NCBI GenBank assembly: GCA_038244815.1
Contig: JBBRTB010000016.1
Location: 35,052-99,051, forward strand
DNA: 64,000 nucleotides
Direction: 5' to 3'
From: DASVHS01 sp038244815
GTDB lineage: Bacteria > Acidobacteriota > Thermoanaerobaculia > Gp7-AA8
Positions 52,185 to 62,360 of the stretch are shown here, in pieces. Position 1 is the stretch's first letter. Each line of letters begins with the position of its first letter. The notes below the pieces were generated by a model. It made no database searches. It worked only from the letters and a program-made list of their open reading frames with translations, and was not told the origin of the DNA. The translations under genes and the position numbers were made by a program.

Positions 52185-53267
52185 ACTTTCTATGGAATCG
52201 ACAATCTTTTTTGTAGCTTCCGGTGTGGCCAGTCTCCCCGCTGCCAGACCCATCTGCCGCGTCCGCTCGGGGTTGCCGATGATCTCGTTGATGGCCGCGC
52301 CGAGTTTCTCCGGCGTCAGCTCCGCTTCCGTGATCACGATGCCTCCTCCCGCCCTCTCCACCGCGCGGGCGTTCAGCTCCTGGTGATTGTTCGTGGCCGC
52401 GGCGAACGGCACGAAGATGGCCGGCCGGCCGATCGCGGCCAGCTCGCCGATGGTCATCGCTCCGGCCCGGCTCACCACGAGGTCCGCGGCCGCGATCTCG
52501 TCGACGATGGGATCGAGGTACGGCACCACCCGCGCCTCCGGAAATGCTCCCGAGGTGCGATACGCGGCCTGAACCTTCTGCAGCTCTCCCGGCCCGGTCT
52601 GATGAACGATGTGCAGACGGTCTTTCAGGCGCGAGAGGAATAGCAGGGCGCCGGTCATGGCGTCGTTGAGCGTGCGTGAGCCCTGCGAGCCGCCGAAGAT
52701 CAGCAGGCGAGGCCTCGGGCCTCGGGCCTCGGGCCTCGGCTGCAGGAACTCCGCGCGAACCGGATTCCCGGTGACCACCGCATCCGGACGCTTCATCCGG
52801 GTGGCCGCCTCCGCGAAGGCGACGTCGACTCCCTTCACGAATCTTGCGAGCAGGCGGTTCGTGAGACCGGGAAACGCGTTCTGCTCGTGGATGATCGTCG
52901 GTACGCCGCGCAGCATCGCCGCGAGCAGCACCGGGCCGGATGAATAGCCACCGACGCCGAGAACGACGTCCGGCTGGTACCTGCCGACGAGGCGAAAGGC
53001 CTGCGCGAAGCCGAGAGGCAGGCGGACGATGTTGCGGATGAGATCGAGTCCGGCCTTTCCCTTGAGCCCGCCGACCGAGATGAACTCGACCGGGAAGCCC
53101 GCCTTCGGAACGATGGTCTTCTCGAGGCCGCGCTCGGTGCCGACGAAGACGGCCCGGCGGTTCTTGTCGCGCGCGACGTACTCGCGAGCGATGGCGATGG
53201 CCGGGTAGATGTGTCCCCCCGTCCCTCCGCCGCCGACCATCAGTGTCTTCACGCCCGCCTCGCCCAT
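52170..53267 (-). CDS. murG: Lipid II synthase MurG
   Basis: 365-residue peripheral GT28 glycosyltransferase adding GlcNAc to lipid I. GGGGTGGHIYPAIAI near 11-25, HEQNAFPGLTNRLLARF near 125, the interdomain VTGNPVRAEFLQ then FGGSQGSRTLNDAM near 190-204, and C-domain GAMTIGELAAIGRPAIFVPF. The stretch RPEARGPRPR between the two domains is encoded by CCTCGGG heptamers (see repeat), replacing the usual linker. Start ATG at 53267, 7 bp after ftsW. Confidence 0.95.
   Translation of the reverse strand: MGEAGVKTLMVGGGGTGGHIYPAIAIAREYVARDKNRRAVFVGTERGLEKTIVPKAGFPVEFISVGGLKGKAGLDLIRNIVRLPLGFAQAFRLVGRYQPDVVLGVGGYSSGPVLLAAMLRGVPTIIHEQNAFPGLTNRLLARFVKGVDVAFAEAATRMKRPDAVVTGNPVRAEFLQPRPEARGPRPRLLIFGGSQGSRTLNDAMTGALLFLSRLKDRLHIVHQTGPGELQKVQAAYRTSGAFPEARVVPYLDPIVDEIAAADLVVSRAGAMTIGELAAIGRPAIFVPFAAATNNHQELNARAVERAGGGIVITEAELTPEKLGAAINEIIGNPERTRQMGLAAGRLATPEATKKIVDSIESIQRN
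52711..52740. repeat. Heptamer array inside murG
   Basis: CCTCGGG three times then CCTCGGC, in phase (52713-52740). It codes the interdomain linker RPEARGPRPR of MurG. Same unit as the hslR/HU spacer array. Confidence 0.75.
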
Positions 53268-53274
53268 CGATTCC

Positions 53275-54372
53275 TCAGGTTGCCTGTTGTGAGAGATTGA
53301 GAAGAATGCCGATCGCCACCAGATTCGCGATCAGGGAAGAGCCACCGTAGCTGACGAGCGGCAGGGCAATTCCCTTCGTCGGCAAGAGACAGAGCGTCAC
53401 GCTGATGTTGATCAGCGCCTGCAGCGCGATCATCAGCGTGAGCCCGAGCGCCGCGTAAAACGCGAATCGGTCGTTGCTGTAGCGCGCGATCCGGAAGCCG
53501 CGCCATACCAGAAACGTGAACGCGGCGATGAGCAGGAACGCGCCGACGAATCCCAGCTCCTCTCCGACGATCGAGAAGATGAAATCCGTATGCGGCTCCG
53601 GCAGGAAGAACAGCTTCTGCCGCCCGTTGCCGATCCCCAGTCCGCGCATTCCGCCGGTACCGAGAGCGATCAGCGACTGCAGGGCCTGGAATCCCTTTCC
53701 CAGCGGATCGGCCTCGGGATTGAGAAACGAGAAGAAGCGATCGCGCCGGTATGCCGCTCCGAACGCGAATGCGATGACCGCCGGCACGAGCGGAATCGAG
53801 ATCAGGCCGATCAACCGCCACGACACGCCGGCCACGAAGATCATGCTGAAGCCGACCAGCAGGACCATGGCCGCGGTCCCGAAGTCGCGTCCCAGGAGAA
53901 TCAAGCCTGCGAACAGGCAGAGGACGGAGGCGATCGGGAGCAGCGTCGTGGTCAGCTCGTTGATCCGGGCCTCGCGCCTGGCCAGGAACCTGGCCACGAA
54001 CAGGATCAGAACGGGCTTCGCGAATTCGGACGGCTGCAGGTTGAACCACGGCAGCACGATCCAGCGGTGTGTGCCATTGATGGGCGACTCGAACAGGGCC
54101 ACGACCAAAGTCAGCCCTGCCAGCGCCAGACCGGCGTATTGGACGCGGCGGTCCTGCAGAAGGGCCAGGTCGACGTGCATCAGAAGCATCATCACGGCGC
54201 CGCCGGCGAACAGCCACACCAGTTGGCGGGTCATGAAGTGATAAGCGTCGCCGGCGCCGAAGCGCTGTGTGGCGATGATGGCCGAGGCGCTGTAGATCAT
54301 GACGATGCCCAGGACGACGATGAGCATCGCCGCACCGAAGAGCCAGCTGTCGTAGGTGAGTTTTCGGCTCAT
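53275..54372 (-). CDS. ftsW: FtsW lipid II polymerase (SEDS)
   Basis: 365-residue SEDS protein with about ten membrane helices: YSASAIIATQRFG, WFNLQPSEFAKPVLILFVARFLARRE, LLGRDFGTAAMVLL with the catalytic Asp, NPEADPLGKGFQALQSLIALGTGG, FSIVGEELGFVGAFLL, and LPTKGIALPLVSYGGSSLIANL. It is the division-specific partner of FtsI. The ATG at 54372 overlaps the murD stop as ATGA; a longer in-frame reading upstream only runs into the repeat array. Confidence 0.95.
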   Translation of the reverse strand: MSRKLTYDSWLFGAAMLIVVLGIVMIYSASAIIATQRFGAGDAYHFMTRQLVWLFAGGAVMMLLMHVDLALLQDRRVQYAGLALAGLTLVVALFESPINGTHRWIVLPWFNLQPSEFAKPVLILFVARFLARREARINELTTTLLPIASVLCLFAGLILLGRDFGTAAMVLLVGFSMIFVAGVSWRLIGLISIPLVPAVIAFAFGAAYRRDRFFSFLNPEADPLGKGFQALQSLIALGTGGMRGLGIGNGRQKLFFLPEPHTDFIFSIVGEELGFVGAFLLIAAFTFLVWRGFRIARYSNDRFAFYAALGLTLMIALQALINISVTLCLLPTKGIALPLVSYGGSSLIANLVAIGILLNLSQQAT

Positions 54373-55712
54373 GATTTCGGGTTGCCGGATTGCCGGGTTG
54401 CCGGGTTGCCGGACAGTTCTCTGACCAGTTGTTCGAAGTGTTCGCCGCGATACTCGAAGTTTCTGTATTGATCGAAGCTCGCGCATGCCGGCGACAACAG
54501 CACGGTGTCACCCGGTTTGGCGTGCTTCGAAGCCCAGTCGATGGCGTGCTCCATGTCGCCCGCGGGAACGATCGTCGCCGCACCCTCCAGCGCCTCCTCG
54601 ATCCGATGCGCGGCCTTGCCGATGGTGATGACGCCGCGCGTTTTCTCCTTGACGAGCTCGCGCATGCGCTCGAATTCCCCCGCTTTGTCCTTGCCGCCGA
54701 GGATCAGCCAGACGCTCGATGGCGGAAAGCTCTCCAGCGACTTGAGCGTGGCGTCTACGTTCGTCCCTTTGGAGTCGTTGATCCAGCGCACGCCGTCGCG
54801 CTCGCGCACGAGAACCATGCGGTGGGGCAAGCCGGCGAACGACGCGAACGCGGTCTGCACGGAAAGGTCATCGATGCCGGCGGCCCGCGCCGCCAGCCAG
54901 GCGGCCAGCGCGTTCTCAGCGTTCGCGGTGCCCTCCAGCCTCAGCGACGAGCGGGGAATGCGCCGCTGGTTGCCATCGACGCGAATGACCATCTCGTTGC
55001 CGTCGAGGTACGCGCCTTCGTTCACCTTCTGCGACGACGAGAACTGCCATAGTCGCGCGCGCGAATCGGGATGCCCCAACGATGCGTTCACGATCGCGAA
55101 GTCCACCGGCTGTTGGTTGCGGAAGATGCGGTACTTCGCCGCCGAGTAGGCGTCGAACGTCGGATAGCGATCCATGTGATCGGGCGTGACGTTGAGCAGC
55201 AGCGCGATGTGAGCGTGGAACTTATCGACCGTTTCGAGCTGAAACGAGGACAGCTCGAGCACGTAGGCCCTTTGCTTTTCGAGATCGATCGCGGCGGTGA
55301 GCGGCTCGCCGATGTTGCCGGCCACGATGGGCTGCCTGCCGGCCACGCGCAGGATCTCGCCGATGAGCGCGGTCGTGGTCGACTTGCCGTTCGATCCGGT
55401 GACGGCGATGACCGAGCCTTGCAGATGACGCCAGGCCAGCTCGATCTCGGAGATGATCGGAATCGATCTCGACGCGGCGACCTGCAGCAACGGGATGGTC
55501 GTGGGCACGCCGGGACTGAGCACGATCGTGCTGACGGCATCGAGCAGGATCTCGTCCTGCCGTCCGAACGATCGTTGCACGCGCTCGTCGAGCGGCTGCG
55601 GCAACGCCGGCGAATCGCTGCTGTCGATGAGACAGACATCCTCGCCGCGGCCGGCCAGAAGATTCGCCGCCGCCACACCCGACTTCCCAGCACCCACCAC
55701 CAGAATTCCCAT
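54369..55712 (-). CDS. murD: UDP-MurNAc-L-Ala--D-Glu ligase MurD
   Basis: 447-residue Mur ligase adding D-Glu. N-terminal ILVVGAGKSGVAAANLLAGR, ATP loop VTGSNGKSTTTALIGEIL near 103, the central LNVTPDHMDRYPTFDAY, and C-domain WINDSKGTNVDATLKSL near 285. The last residues, GNPATRQSGNPKS, are encoded by CGGGTTGC octamers at 54378-54412, so the end of the protein seems replaced or extended by repeat. The stop overlaps ftsW by 4 nt. Confidence 0.95.
   Translation of the reverse strand: MGILVVGAGKSGVAAANLLAGRGEDVCLIDSSDSPALPQPLDERVQRSFGRQDEILLDAVSTIVLSPGVPTTIPLLQVAASRSIPIISEIELAWRHLQGSVIAVTGSNGKSTTTALIGEILRVAGRQPIVAGNIGEPLTAAIDLEKQRAYVLELSSFQLETVDKFHAHIALLLNVTPDHMDRYPTFDAYSAAKYRIFRNQQPVDFAIVNASLGHPDSRARLWQFSSSQKVNEGAYLDGNEMVIRVDGNQRRIPRSSLRLEGTANAENALAAWLAARAAGIDDLSVQTAFASFAGLPHRMVLVRERDGVRWINDSKGTNVDATLKSLESFPPSSVWLILGGKDKAGEFERMRELVKEKTRGVITIGKAAHRIEEALEGAATIVPAGDMEHAIDWASKHAKPGDTVLLSPACASFDQYRNFEYRGEHFEQLVRELSGNPATRQSGNPKS
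54378..54412. repeat. Octamer array at the murD 3' end
   Basis: CGGGTTGC, CGGATTGC, CGGGTTGC, CGGGTTGC, CGG on the plus strand. It encodes the MurD C-terminus with an 8-residue period. Same unit family as at rnj (CCCGGCAA, the inverse). Confidence 0.75.
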
Positions 55713-55719
55713 GATCGAT

Positions 55720-56816
55720 TCAACGCAGCTTCAACGTGGCCAGACTGATCATCGCGAAGATGATGGCGATGATCCAGAAGCGCACGACGACTTTCGTCTC
55801 CTTCCACCCCGACAACTCGAAGTGATGATGGATCGGCGACATCTTGAAGACGCGCCGCCCGGTCAGCTTGAACGAGGCCACCTGGATCATCACCGACAGC
55901 GCTTCGATGACGAACAGACCGCCGACGAAGACGAGAAGGATCTCCTGCTTGATCATTACCGCCAGCGTGCCGATGGCGCCGCCGAGCGCGAGCGAGCCGA
56001 CGTCGCCCATGAAGATCTCCGCCGGATGAGCGTTGAACCAGAGAAATCCGAGTGACGCCCCCACCATCGCCCCGCAGAAAACCGCCAACTCGCCGGTCTG
56101 CGGAACCCAGGCGATGCGCAGATAGTCGGCGATGCGGAAGTGCCCGGCCGCATACGTGAGGATCGTGTAGGTGGCGGCGGCCACGAGCGTCGAGCCGATG
56201 GCCAGCCCGTCCAGACCGTCGGTCAGGTTCACCGCGTTCGACGCCCCGACGATGATGATCATGATGAACAGGATGTACACCGGTCCGTAGAGGTTCAGCT
56301 TGAAGATGTCCGGCCGGAGGAACGGGAACGTCACCGTCGTCGAATAGTTGTTGTGGATGCTGGGCAGATAGGCGATGGCCAGTCCGGCCAGCAGGGCCAC
56401 GCCGAACTGCAGCGAGAACTTCTCTTTCGCGGTCAGTCCGAGGCTGCGCTTCTTGGCCAGCTTGCGGTAGTCGTCGACGAAGCCGATCGCACCGTACGCG
56501 AACGTCACGAACAGCACGATCCAGATGTACGGGTTGTAGATGTCGGCCCAGAGAATCGTGGGGATGAGAATGGCCACGTTGATGAGAATGCCGCCCATGG
56601 TCGGCGTTCCCGCTTTCTGCAGATGCGACTTCGGCCCTTCCTCGCGGATGAACTGGCCGAGCTTGATCATCTTCATGCGCTCGATCAGCCAGGGGCCGAG
56701 GATGAAGGAGATCAGCAGTGCGGTGAGCGCGGCGAAGGCCGTGCGGAACGTGATGTAGCGGAATACGTTGAACCCGTGGACCTGTCCGCTCAGCGGATAG
56801 AGGAGGTGGTACAGCA

Positions 56817-56817
<1 letters not shown>
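55720..56817 (-). CDS. mraY: Phospho-MurNAc-pentapeptide translocase MraY
   Basis: 365-residue polytopic enzyme making lipid I on undecaprenyl phosphate. Motifs: GAIGFVDDYRKL (Asp pair, metal site) near 113, NAVNLTDGLDGLAIG near 190, and PIHHHFELSGW near 325. About ten membrane helices. The ATG overlaps the murF stop as TAATG, i.e. coupled translation. It feeds MurG downstream. Confidence 0.96.
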
Positions 56818-58199
<1,382 letters not shown>

Positions 58200-58235
58200 G
58201 GGCACTCCCCGCGATTTTCAGGTATCGCCTTCCGG

Positions 58236-58275
58236 CCCCGCCGCGCTTCTTCCCCGGCGGCCGCCCCCTTCCCCC
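58236..58275 (-). other. G-rich leader of murF with quadruplex potential
   Basis: On the sense (minus) strand are four G-tracts of at least four G (58275-58271, 58268-58264, 58255-58252, 58239-58236) with loops of 2, 8 and 12 nt, in the leader between the murF promoter and its start. Confidence 0.45.
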
Positions 58276-58363
58276 ACGAAGACTGCCTGGCGGTCACCAT
58301 CCACGCACCCACGCCGAAACAGACCGACGGAGCCGGAACACGACACCTGATCGAACGCGAAGA

Positions 58364-58393
58364 ATCATAGGACGATTTCATGACTGATTACAA
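58364..58393 (-). promoter_or_regulatory. Internal dcw promoter upstream of murF
   Basis: On the minus strand: TTGTAA (58393-58388), 18-nt spacer, TATGAT (58369-58364), just after the murE stop in an AT-rich patch. Predicted leader to murF about 155 nt. Confidence 0.6.
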
Positions 58394-58396
58394 GCA

Positions 58397-59902
58397 TTAA
58401 TTTGAATCGATTTTGGTCACTGCTTTTTCACTTCTCTTTTTCAGCGCGAGCTGCGCTTCCTCGCGATCGTCGAAATGGATGACCTGGTCGCCCACGACCT
58501 GATACGTCTCATGGCCTTTGCCGGCGATGACGATCACGTCGTCGGGACAGGCGCCGGCGATCGTCCGCGCGATCGCTTCGCGCCGGTCGGTGATGCGGGC
58601 GTAGCGGTCCGTAGCGATCTCCGCCATCCCCTGTTCGATTTCGTCGAGGATGGCCTCCGGCTTCTCTCCGCGCGGATTGTCGCTGGTGAGGATGGCGTAG
58701 TCGGCGAGCCGTCCGGCGATCGCACCCATCTGCGGACGCTTGCCCCTGTCGCGATCGCCGCCGCATCCGAACAACAGCACTACCCGCTTCCCGCCGGCCA
58801 GATCCCGCACGGCGTGCAGCAGTTTCTCGAGCGCATCCGGCTTGTGGGCGTAGTCGACGATGACGGTCGGGTACTCCGCGGCCGCGGCCGGTGGAACCAC
58901 CCGTTCAAATCTTCCTCGAACCGACTGCAGATTGCGGATGCCGGCCTCGATCGTCTTCAACGGGATCCCGACGACGAGCGCCGCGCCGATCGCACCGAGC
59001 CAGTTGTACAGATTCGGAGCGCCGAGGAGATCGGAGTCGATACGGATGGTGCCCGCCGGCGTGACCACCGTGCCGCGCAGGCCGCGCACGGACACCTCGA
59101 AGCCCGGCGCCGGATGAAGATCCGCGCCGGGACCGCGTCCGAACGTCAACACCACGTTCCTTCCGAGCTCGCCGGCCAGGCGGCGCCCGTACTCGTCGTC
59201 TTCGTTCACCACTGCTGTACGCCGCGATTTGTCGATCTGATCGAAAAGCATGCGCTTGGCGGCGTAGTAGTCCTCGAAGTCCTTATGAAAATCGAAGTGA
59301 TCGCGGGAGAGGTTCGTGAACACGGCGGCGGCGAAACGGATCCCGTACGTCCGCTTCAGCGCCAGCGCGTGCGAAGAGACTTCCATCACGGCGTGACGGA
59401 CGCCCCCGTCCACCATCTTCCGGAACCACTCCTGGAGCACGATGGCGTCGGGCGTCGTGCGATCGGCCACCAGCTTCTCATCCCCGGCGCGATACTCGAT
59501 CGTGCCGATGAGACCGACCGGCTCCCCGGTGGCATCGAAGATCGACTCGATCATCTTCGTGGTCGTGGTCTTGCCTGACGTTCCCGTCACGCCGGCGAGG
59601 GAGAGCTTCTCCGCGGCGCGTCCGTAGAAGTTCGCGGCGATGATGGCCAGGGCCGCGCGGGCGTCGGGAACGACGAGAAGCGGGCCTCGGGCCCCGGACG
59701 ATTCCGTCACCACCACCGCGGCGCCCTTCTCCACGGCCTGGCCGATGAACGTCGCGCCATCCTGCTGAAAGCCTGCGATGGCGACGAACAGGCCGCCTTT
59801 GCGCACCAGCCGCGAGTCGGCGGAAACCGACGTGATGTCGATCGTCTCATCGGTGTTGCCGCTGATGACGTCGACGCCGCGCAGGAGCTCGGACAACTTC
59901 AT
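58397..59902 (-). CDS. murE: UDP-MurNAc-tripeptide synthetase MurE (meso-DAP type)
   Basis: 501-residue Mur ligase adding the third amino acid. ATP loop GVTGTSGKTTTTKMI near 104, TNLSRDHFDFHKDFEDYYAAK near 199, VDYAHKPDALEKLL near 340, and the specificity motif SDNPRGEKP near 408. The Arg of DNPR marks meso-diaminopimelate enzymes, as opposed to lysine types. ATG 59902 overlaps ftsI by 4 nt. A short GGGCCTC-like run (about 59685-59698) falls in the coding region, giving SSGARGP. Confidence 0.95.
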   Translation of the reverse strand: MKLSELLRGVDVISGNTDETIDITSVSADSRLVRKGGLFVAIAGFQQDGATFIGQAVEKGAAVVVTESSGARGPLLVVPDARAALAIIAANFYGRAAEKLSLAGVTGTSGKTTTTKMIESIFDATGEPVGLIGTIEYRAGDEKLVADRTTPDAIVLQEWFRKMVDGGVRHAVMEVSSHALALKRTYGIRFAAAVFTNLSRDHFDFHKDFEDYYAAKRMLFDQIDKSRRTAVVNEDDEYGRRLAGELGRNVVLTFGRGPGADLHPAPGFEVSVRGLRGTVVTPAGTIRIDSDLLGAPNLYNWLGAIGAALVVGIPLKTIEAGIRNLQSVRGRFERVVPPAAAAEYPTVIVDYAHKPDALEKLLHAVRDLAGGKRVVLLFGCGGDRDRGKRPQMGAIAGRLADYAILTSDNPRGEKPEAILDEIEQGMAEIATDRYARITDRREAIARTIAGACPDDVIVIAGKGHETYQVVGDQVIHFDDREEAQLALKKRSEKAVTKIDSN

Positions 59903-61827
59903 CGGCCCGCCTCCGCCAGCAGGATCGAGACGCGGCGATTGCCCGGCAGAGCTTCGCCCGCTTGAGGTTCTTGTCTGGTGACCACGCCGCTTCCGACCGC
60001 CTCCACGAGTAGCCCGGCGGCTGTCGCCCGTGCGACCGCCGCGCGCGCGTCGAGACCCTTGAGGTCCGGAACCGCTGCCCGCAGGACCGGTTCAGGCTGT
60101 TGCGAAAACGCGGCCAGCGGCATCGGCTCGAGATCGATCGAGCGCTGCGGGACCGAAGGGGGCACCCGGAGGTAATGGAGTGCCGATTCCGCGATCTCAC
60201 GGAAGACCGGGGCGGCGATCACACCGCCGAACTGCTCGCCCTTCGGTTCGTCGACCACCACGAGGATGACCAGCCGGGGCCGGTCCGCCGGAACGTATCC
60301 GCCGAACGAGGCCACGAACTTGTCAGGCGCGTAGCCGTGGCCCACCGCCTTCTGCGCGGTTCCGGTTTTTCCGGCCACGACATGCTCGGGCAACGCCGCG
60401 CGTTCGCCGGTGCCGCGATAGACGACCGACTTCAGGATTTCGTTGAGGACCGCGGCCGTGCGCTCCGAGACCACGCGCTCGGGAACCTTTCGCTCGGGCT
60501 TGAAGATCGTCGCGCCGCTGTCGTCGATGACACGATCGACGATGTGAGGCTCGGCGCGCACGCCGCCGTTGGCGATCGTGCCGATGGCCCGGACGAGCTG
60601 CAGCGGCGTGACGCCGATCTCCTGACCGATGGCGATGCTGCCGACCGACACGTCCGACCAGCGACTCAGGCGGCGCAGCAGACCTGAGGCCTCGCCCGGA
60701 AGCTGAATGTTCGTTCGCTCGCCGAAGCCGAAGCGGCGTATGTATTCATACAGGCGTTTTTCGCCGAGTGCCAGGGCCACCCGGATCGTGCCGATATTCG
60801 AGGAATGCACCATCACGTCCTCGAATGTCATCAGGCCGTAGCGCGTGCCGCCGTGTTCGTGGATCTCCACGTCGGCGATCTGGATGGCGCCGTTGCCGCA
60901 GTCGAGGATCTGCGACGGCGTGACCACGCGCTCTTCGATGCCGGCGGACGCCGTAACGATCTTGAATGTCGAGCCCGGCTCGTAGATCTCCTGAACGTTG
61001 CGGTTGCGCCACGACGTCGGCGGGAAGTCGCGGTAGTGGTTCGGATCGAACGTGGGCACCGAGGCCATGGCCAGGATGGCGCCGTCGCGCGGATCCATCA
61101 CGATGGCTGAGCCGGCCGCGGCGTGATAGCGGTCCACGGCCTTCTTCAGGGCACGCTCGGCGATGTACTGCACGACCGAGTCGATCGTCAGCACGACATG
61201 GTTTCCGTCGACCGGGCGGTTCGCACCCTGGCCACCGACGAGATACATCCCGCGCCGCGCGTCGCGCAGCACGGTCACCCTTCCCGCTTTGCCGCGCACC
61301 TGCGAGTCAAATGAATGCTCAATTCCTCCGAGTCCTTCGCCGTCGACGCCGACGTAGCCGATGACGTTCGCCGCCAGCGACCCGCGCGGATAGGCCCGGC
61401 GATGGTCCTCGATGAAGTCGATGCCGCTCAGCCCGAGCTTCCGAACCTGCGCCGCGATCTCGATCGGTTCCTGGCGGGCGATCCAGACGAAACCGGCCTC
61501 GCTGCGCAGCCGTCCTTCGATCTCGCGCGCGCTCATGTGCAGGATCGGCGCGAGCTTCGCCGCCGCCGCGGCACGATCGGTGATTGCCTGCGGATCGGCG
61601 TAGATTGACTCCGCACCAACGCTTTCGGCGAGCACGCGTCCCCTGGCGTCGAGAATCGCGCCGCGCACGGGGCTGAGCTCCAGCGTTCGCTCCTGCTGTC
61701 TCTGCGCTCGGATGGTGTACTCGTCATGACGGACGAGCTGCACCTGCGCCAGCCGGGCGATCATGATGACCACCCACGCCGCGAGCACCGCGAAGATCTG
61801 GATGAGCCGCCTGGCGGAAGTCGTCAT
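59899..61827 (-). CDS. ftsI: FtsI (PBP3) division transpeptidase with PASTA domain
   Basis: 642-residue class B PBP. Membrane segment about 10-24, pedestal (RGAILDARGRVLAESVGAES), transpeptidase with YEPGSTFKIVTA (active Ser about 285), SSN in MVHSSNIGTI, KTGT near 485. The C-terminus (about 577-640, VPDLKGLDARAAVARATAAGLLVEAVG ... ) is one PASTA domain, usual in Gram-positive PBP2x but also seen in several diderm phyla, not in E. coli FtsI. It partners FtsW. Overlaps murE and ftsL ends by 4 nt each. Confidence 0.95.
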   Translation of the reverse strand: MTTSARRLIQIFAVLAAWVVIMIARLAQVQLVRHDEYTIRAQRQQERTLELSPVRGAILDARGRVLAESVGAESIYADPQAITDRAAAAAKLAPILHMSAREIEGRLRSEAGFVWIARQEPIEIAAQVRKLGLSGIDFIEDHRRAYPRGSLAANVIGYVGVDGEGLGGIEHSFDSQVRGKAGRVTVLRDARRGMYLVGGQGANRPVDGNHVVLTIDSVVQYIAERALKKAVDRYHAAAGSAIVMDPRDGAILAMASVPTFDPNHYRDFPPTSWRNRNVQEIYEPGSTFKIVTASAGIEERVVTPSQILDCGNGAIQIADVEIHEHGGTRYGLMTFEDVMVHSSNIGTIRVALALGEKRLYEYIRRFGFGERTNIQLPGEASGLLRRLSRWSDVSVGSIAIGQEIGVTPLQLVRAIGTIANGGVRAEPHIVDRVIDDSGATIFKPERKVPERVVSERTAAVLNEILKSVVYRGTGERAALPEHVVAGKTGTAQKAVGHGYAPDKFVASFGGYVPADRPRLVILVVVDEPKGEQFGGVIAAPVFREIAESALHYLRVPPSVPQRSIDLEPMPLAAFSQQPEPVLRAAVPDLKGLDARAAVARATAAGLLVEAVGSGVVTRQEPQAGEALPGNRRVSILLAEAGR

Positions 61828-62186
61828 CGGGCCGCCCGCCCTTTCACGTCCTCGGTCCTCGGACCCGACACCATGACGATCGCGCCCGGCTCGGTCTTCG
61901 AGAGCCCGAGCTCGCCGGCGCGCTTCTGCACCGACTCGAGAGCTGTCAGCCGGTCGAGCTCGACCTGCAGTCGTTTGTTGTCCTCGTCGATCTGTTTGCG
62001 AACCTTCTGCAGGTTGGTCGCTTCACGGCCGAGGCGGATGACCTCGACGTTCTGCCAGGTGAAGAGGAGAAGGAACAGACCGATGGGAACGCCGAGGGCG
62101 AAGACAGCGAGGAGCTCACGGAAGCGCCGGCGGTCGCGCTCGCGGACGATGTGGGCGTTGTCGATCGGTTTTTTCTGCGTGTACAT
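61824..62186 (-). CDS. ftsL: Cell-division protein FtsL
   Basis: 120-residue bitopic divisome protein: basic cytoplasmic tail, membrane segment (about 30-46, LLAVFALGVPIGLFLLLFTW), then a coiled-coil leucine-zipper-like part (QNVEVIRLGREATNLQKVRK, QIDEDNKRLQVELDRLTAL). The call rests on topology and its place between rsmH and ftsI; sequence conservation is weak in the family. ATG 62186; the upstream 174-bp gap to rsmH is G-rich and holds an inverted repeat. Confidence 0.83.
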   Translation of the reverse strand: MYTQKKPIDNAHIVRERDRRRFRELLAVFALGVPIGLFLLLFTWQNVEVIRLGREATNLQKVRKQIDEDNKRLQVELDRLTALESVQKRAGELGLSKTEPGAIVMVSGPRTEDVKGRAAR

Positions 62187-62211
62187 GGCCGTGCTGCCCG
62201 GATTCAAAAAA

Positions 62212-62339
62212 CAAGGGTGAAGATCTGCCTACAAGCACGACGTCGAGGGCCATCCACTCACACCCACTCTCCACGCTCCACCCCTCCCGAGTCCCCGCCA
62301 CCGCACACACACCCAACCCTTCCCCAACCTTCACCCTTG
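62212..62339 (-). other. G-rich rsmH-ftsL spacer with inverted repeat and T run
   Basis: An 11-nt perfect inverted repeat (CAAGGGTGAAG at the ends; 62212-62222 and 62329-62339) encloses a sense-strand region with several G-tracts of three to four G. On the minus strand the 3' arm is followed by T6, as in a long-loop attenuator. Confidence 0.45.
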
Positions 62340-62360
62340 CCCTTTGCATCCGAGCAAGTC

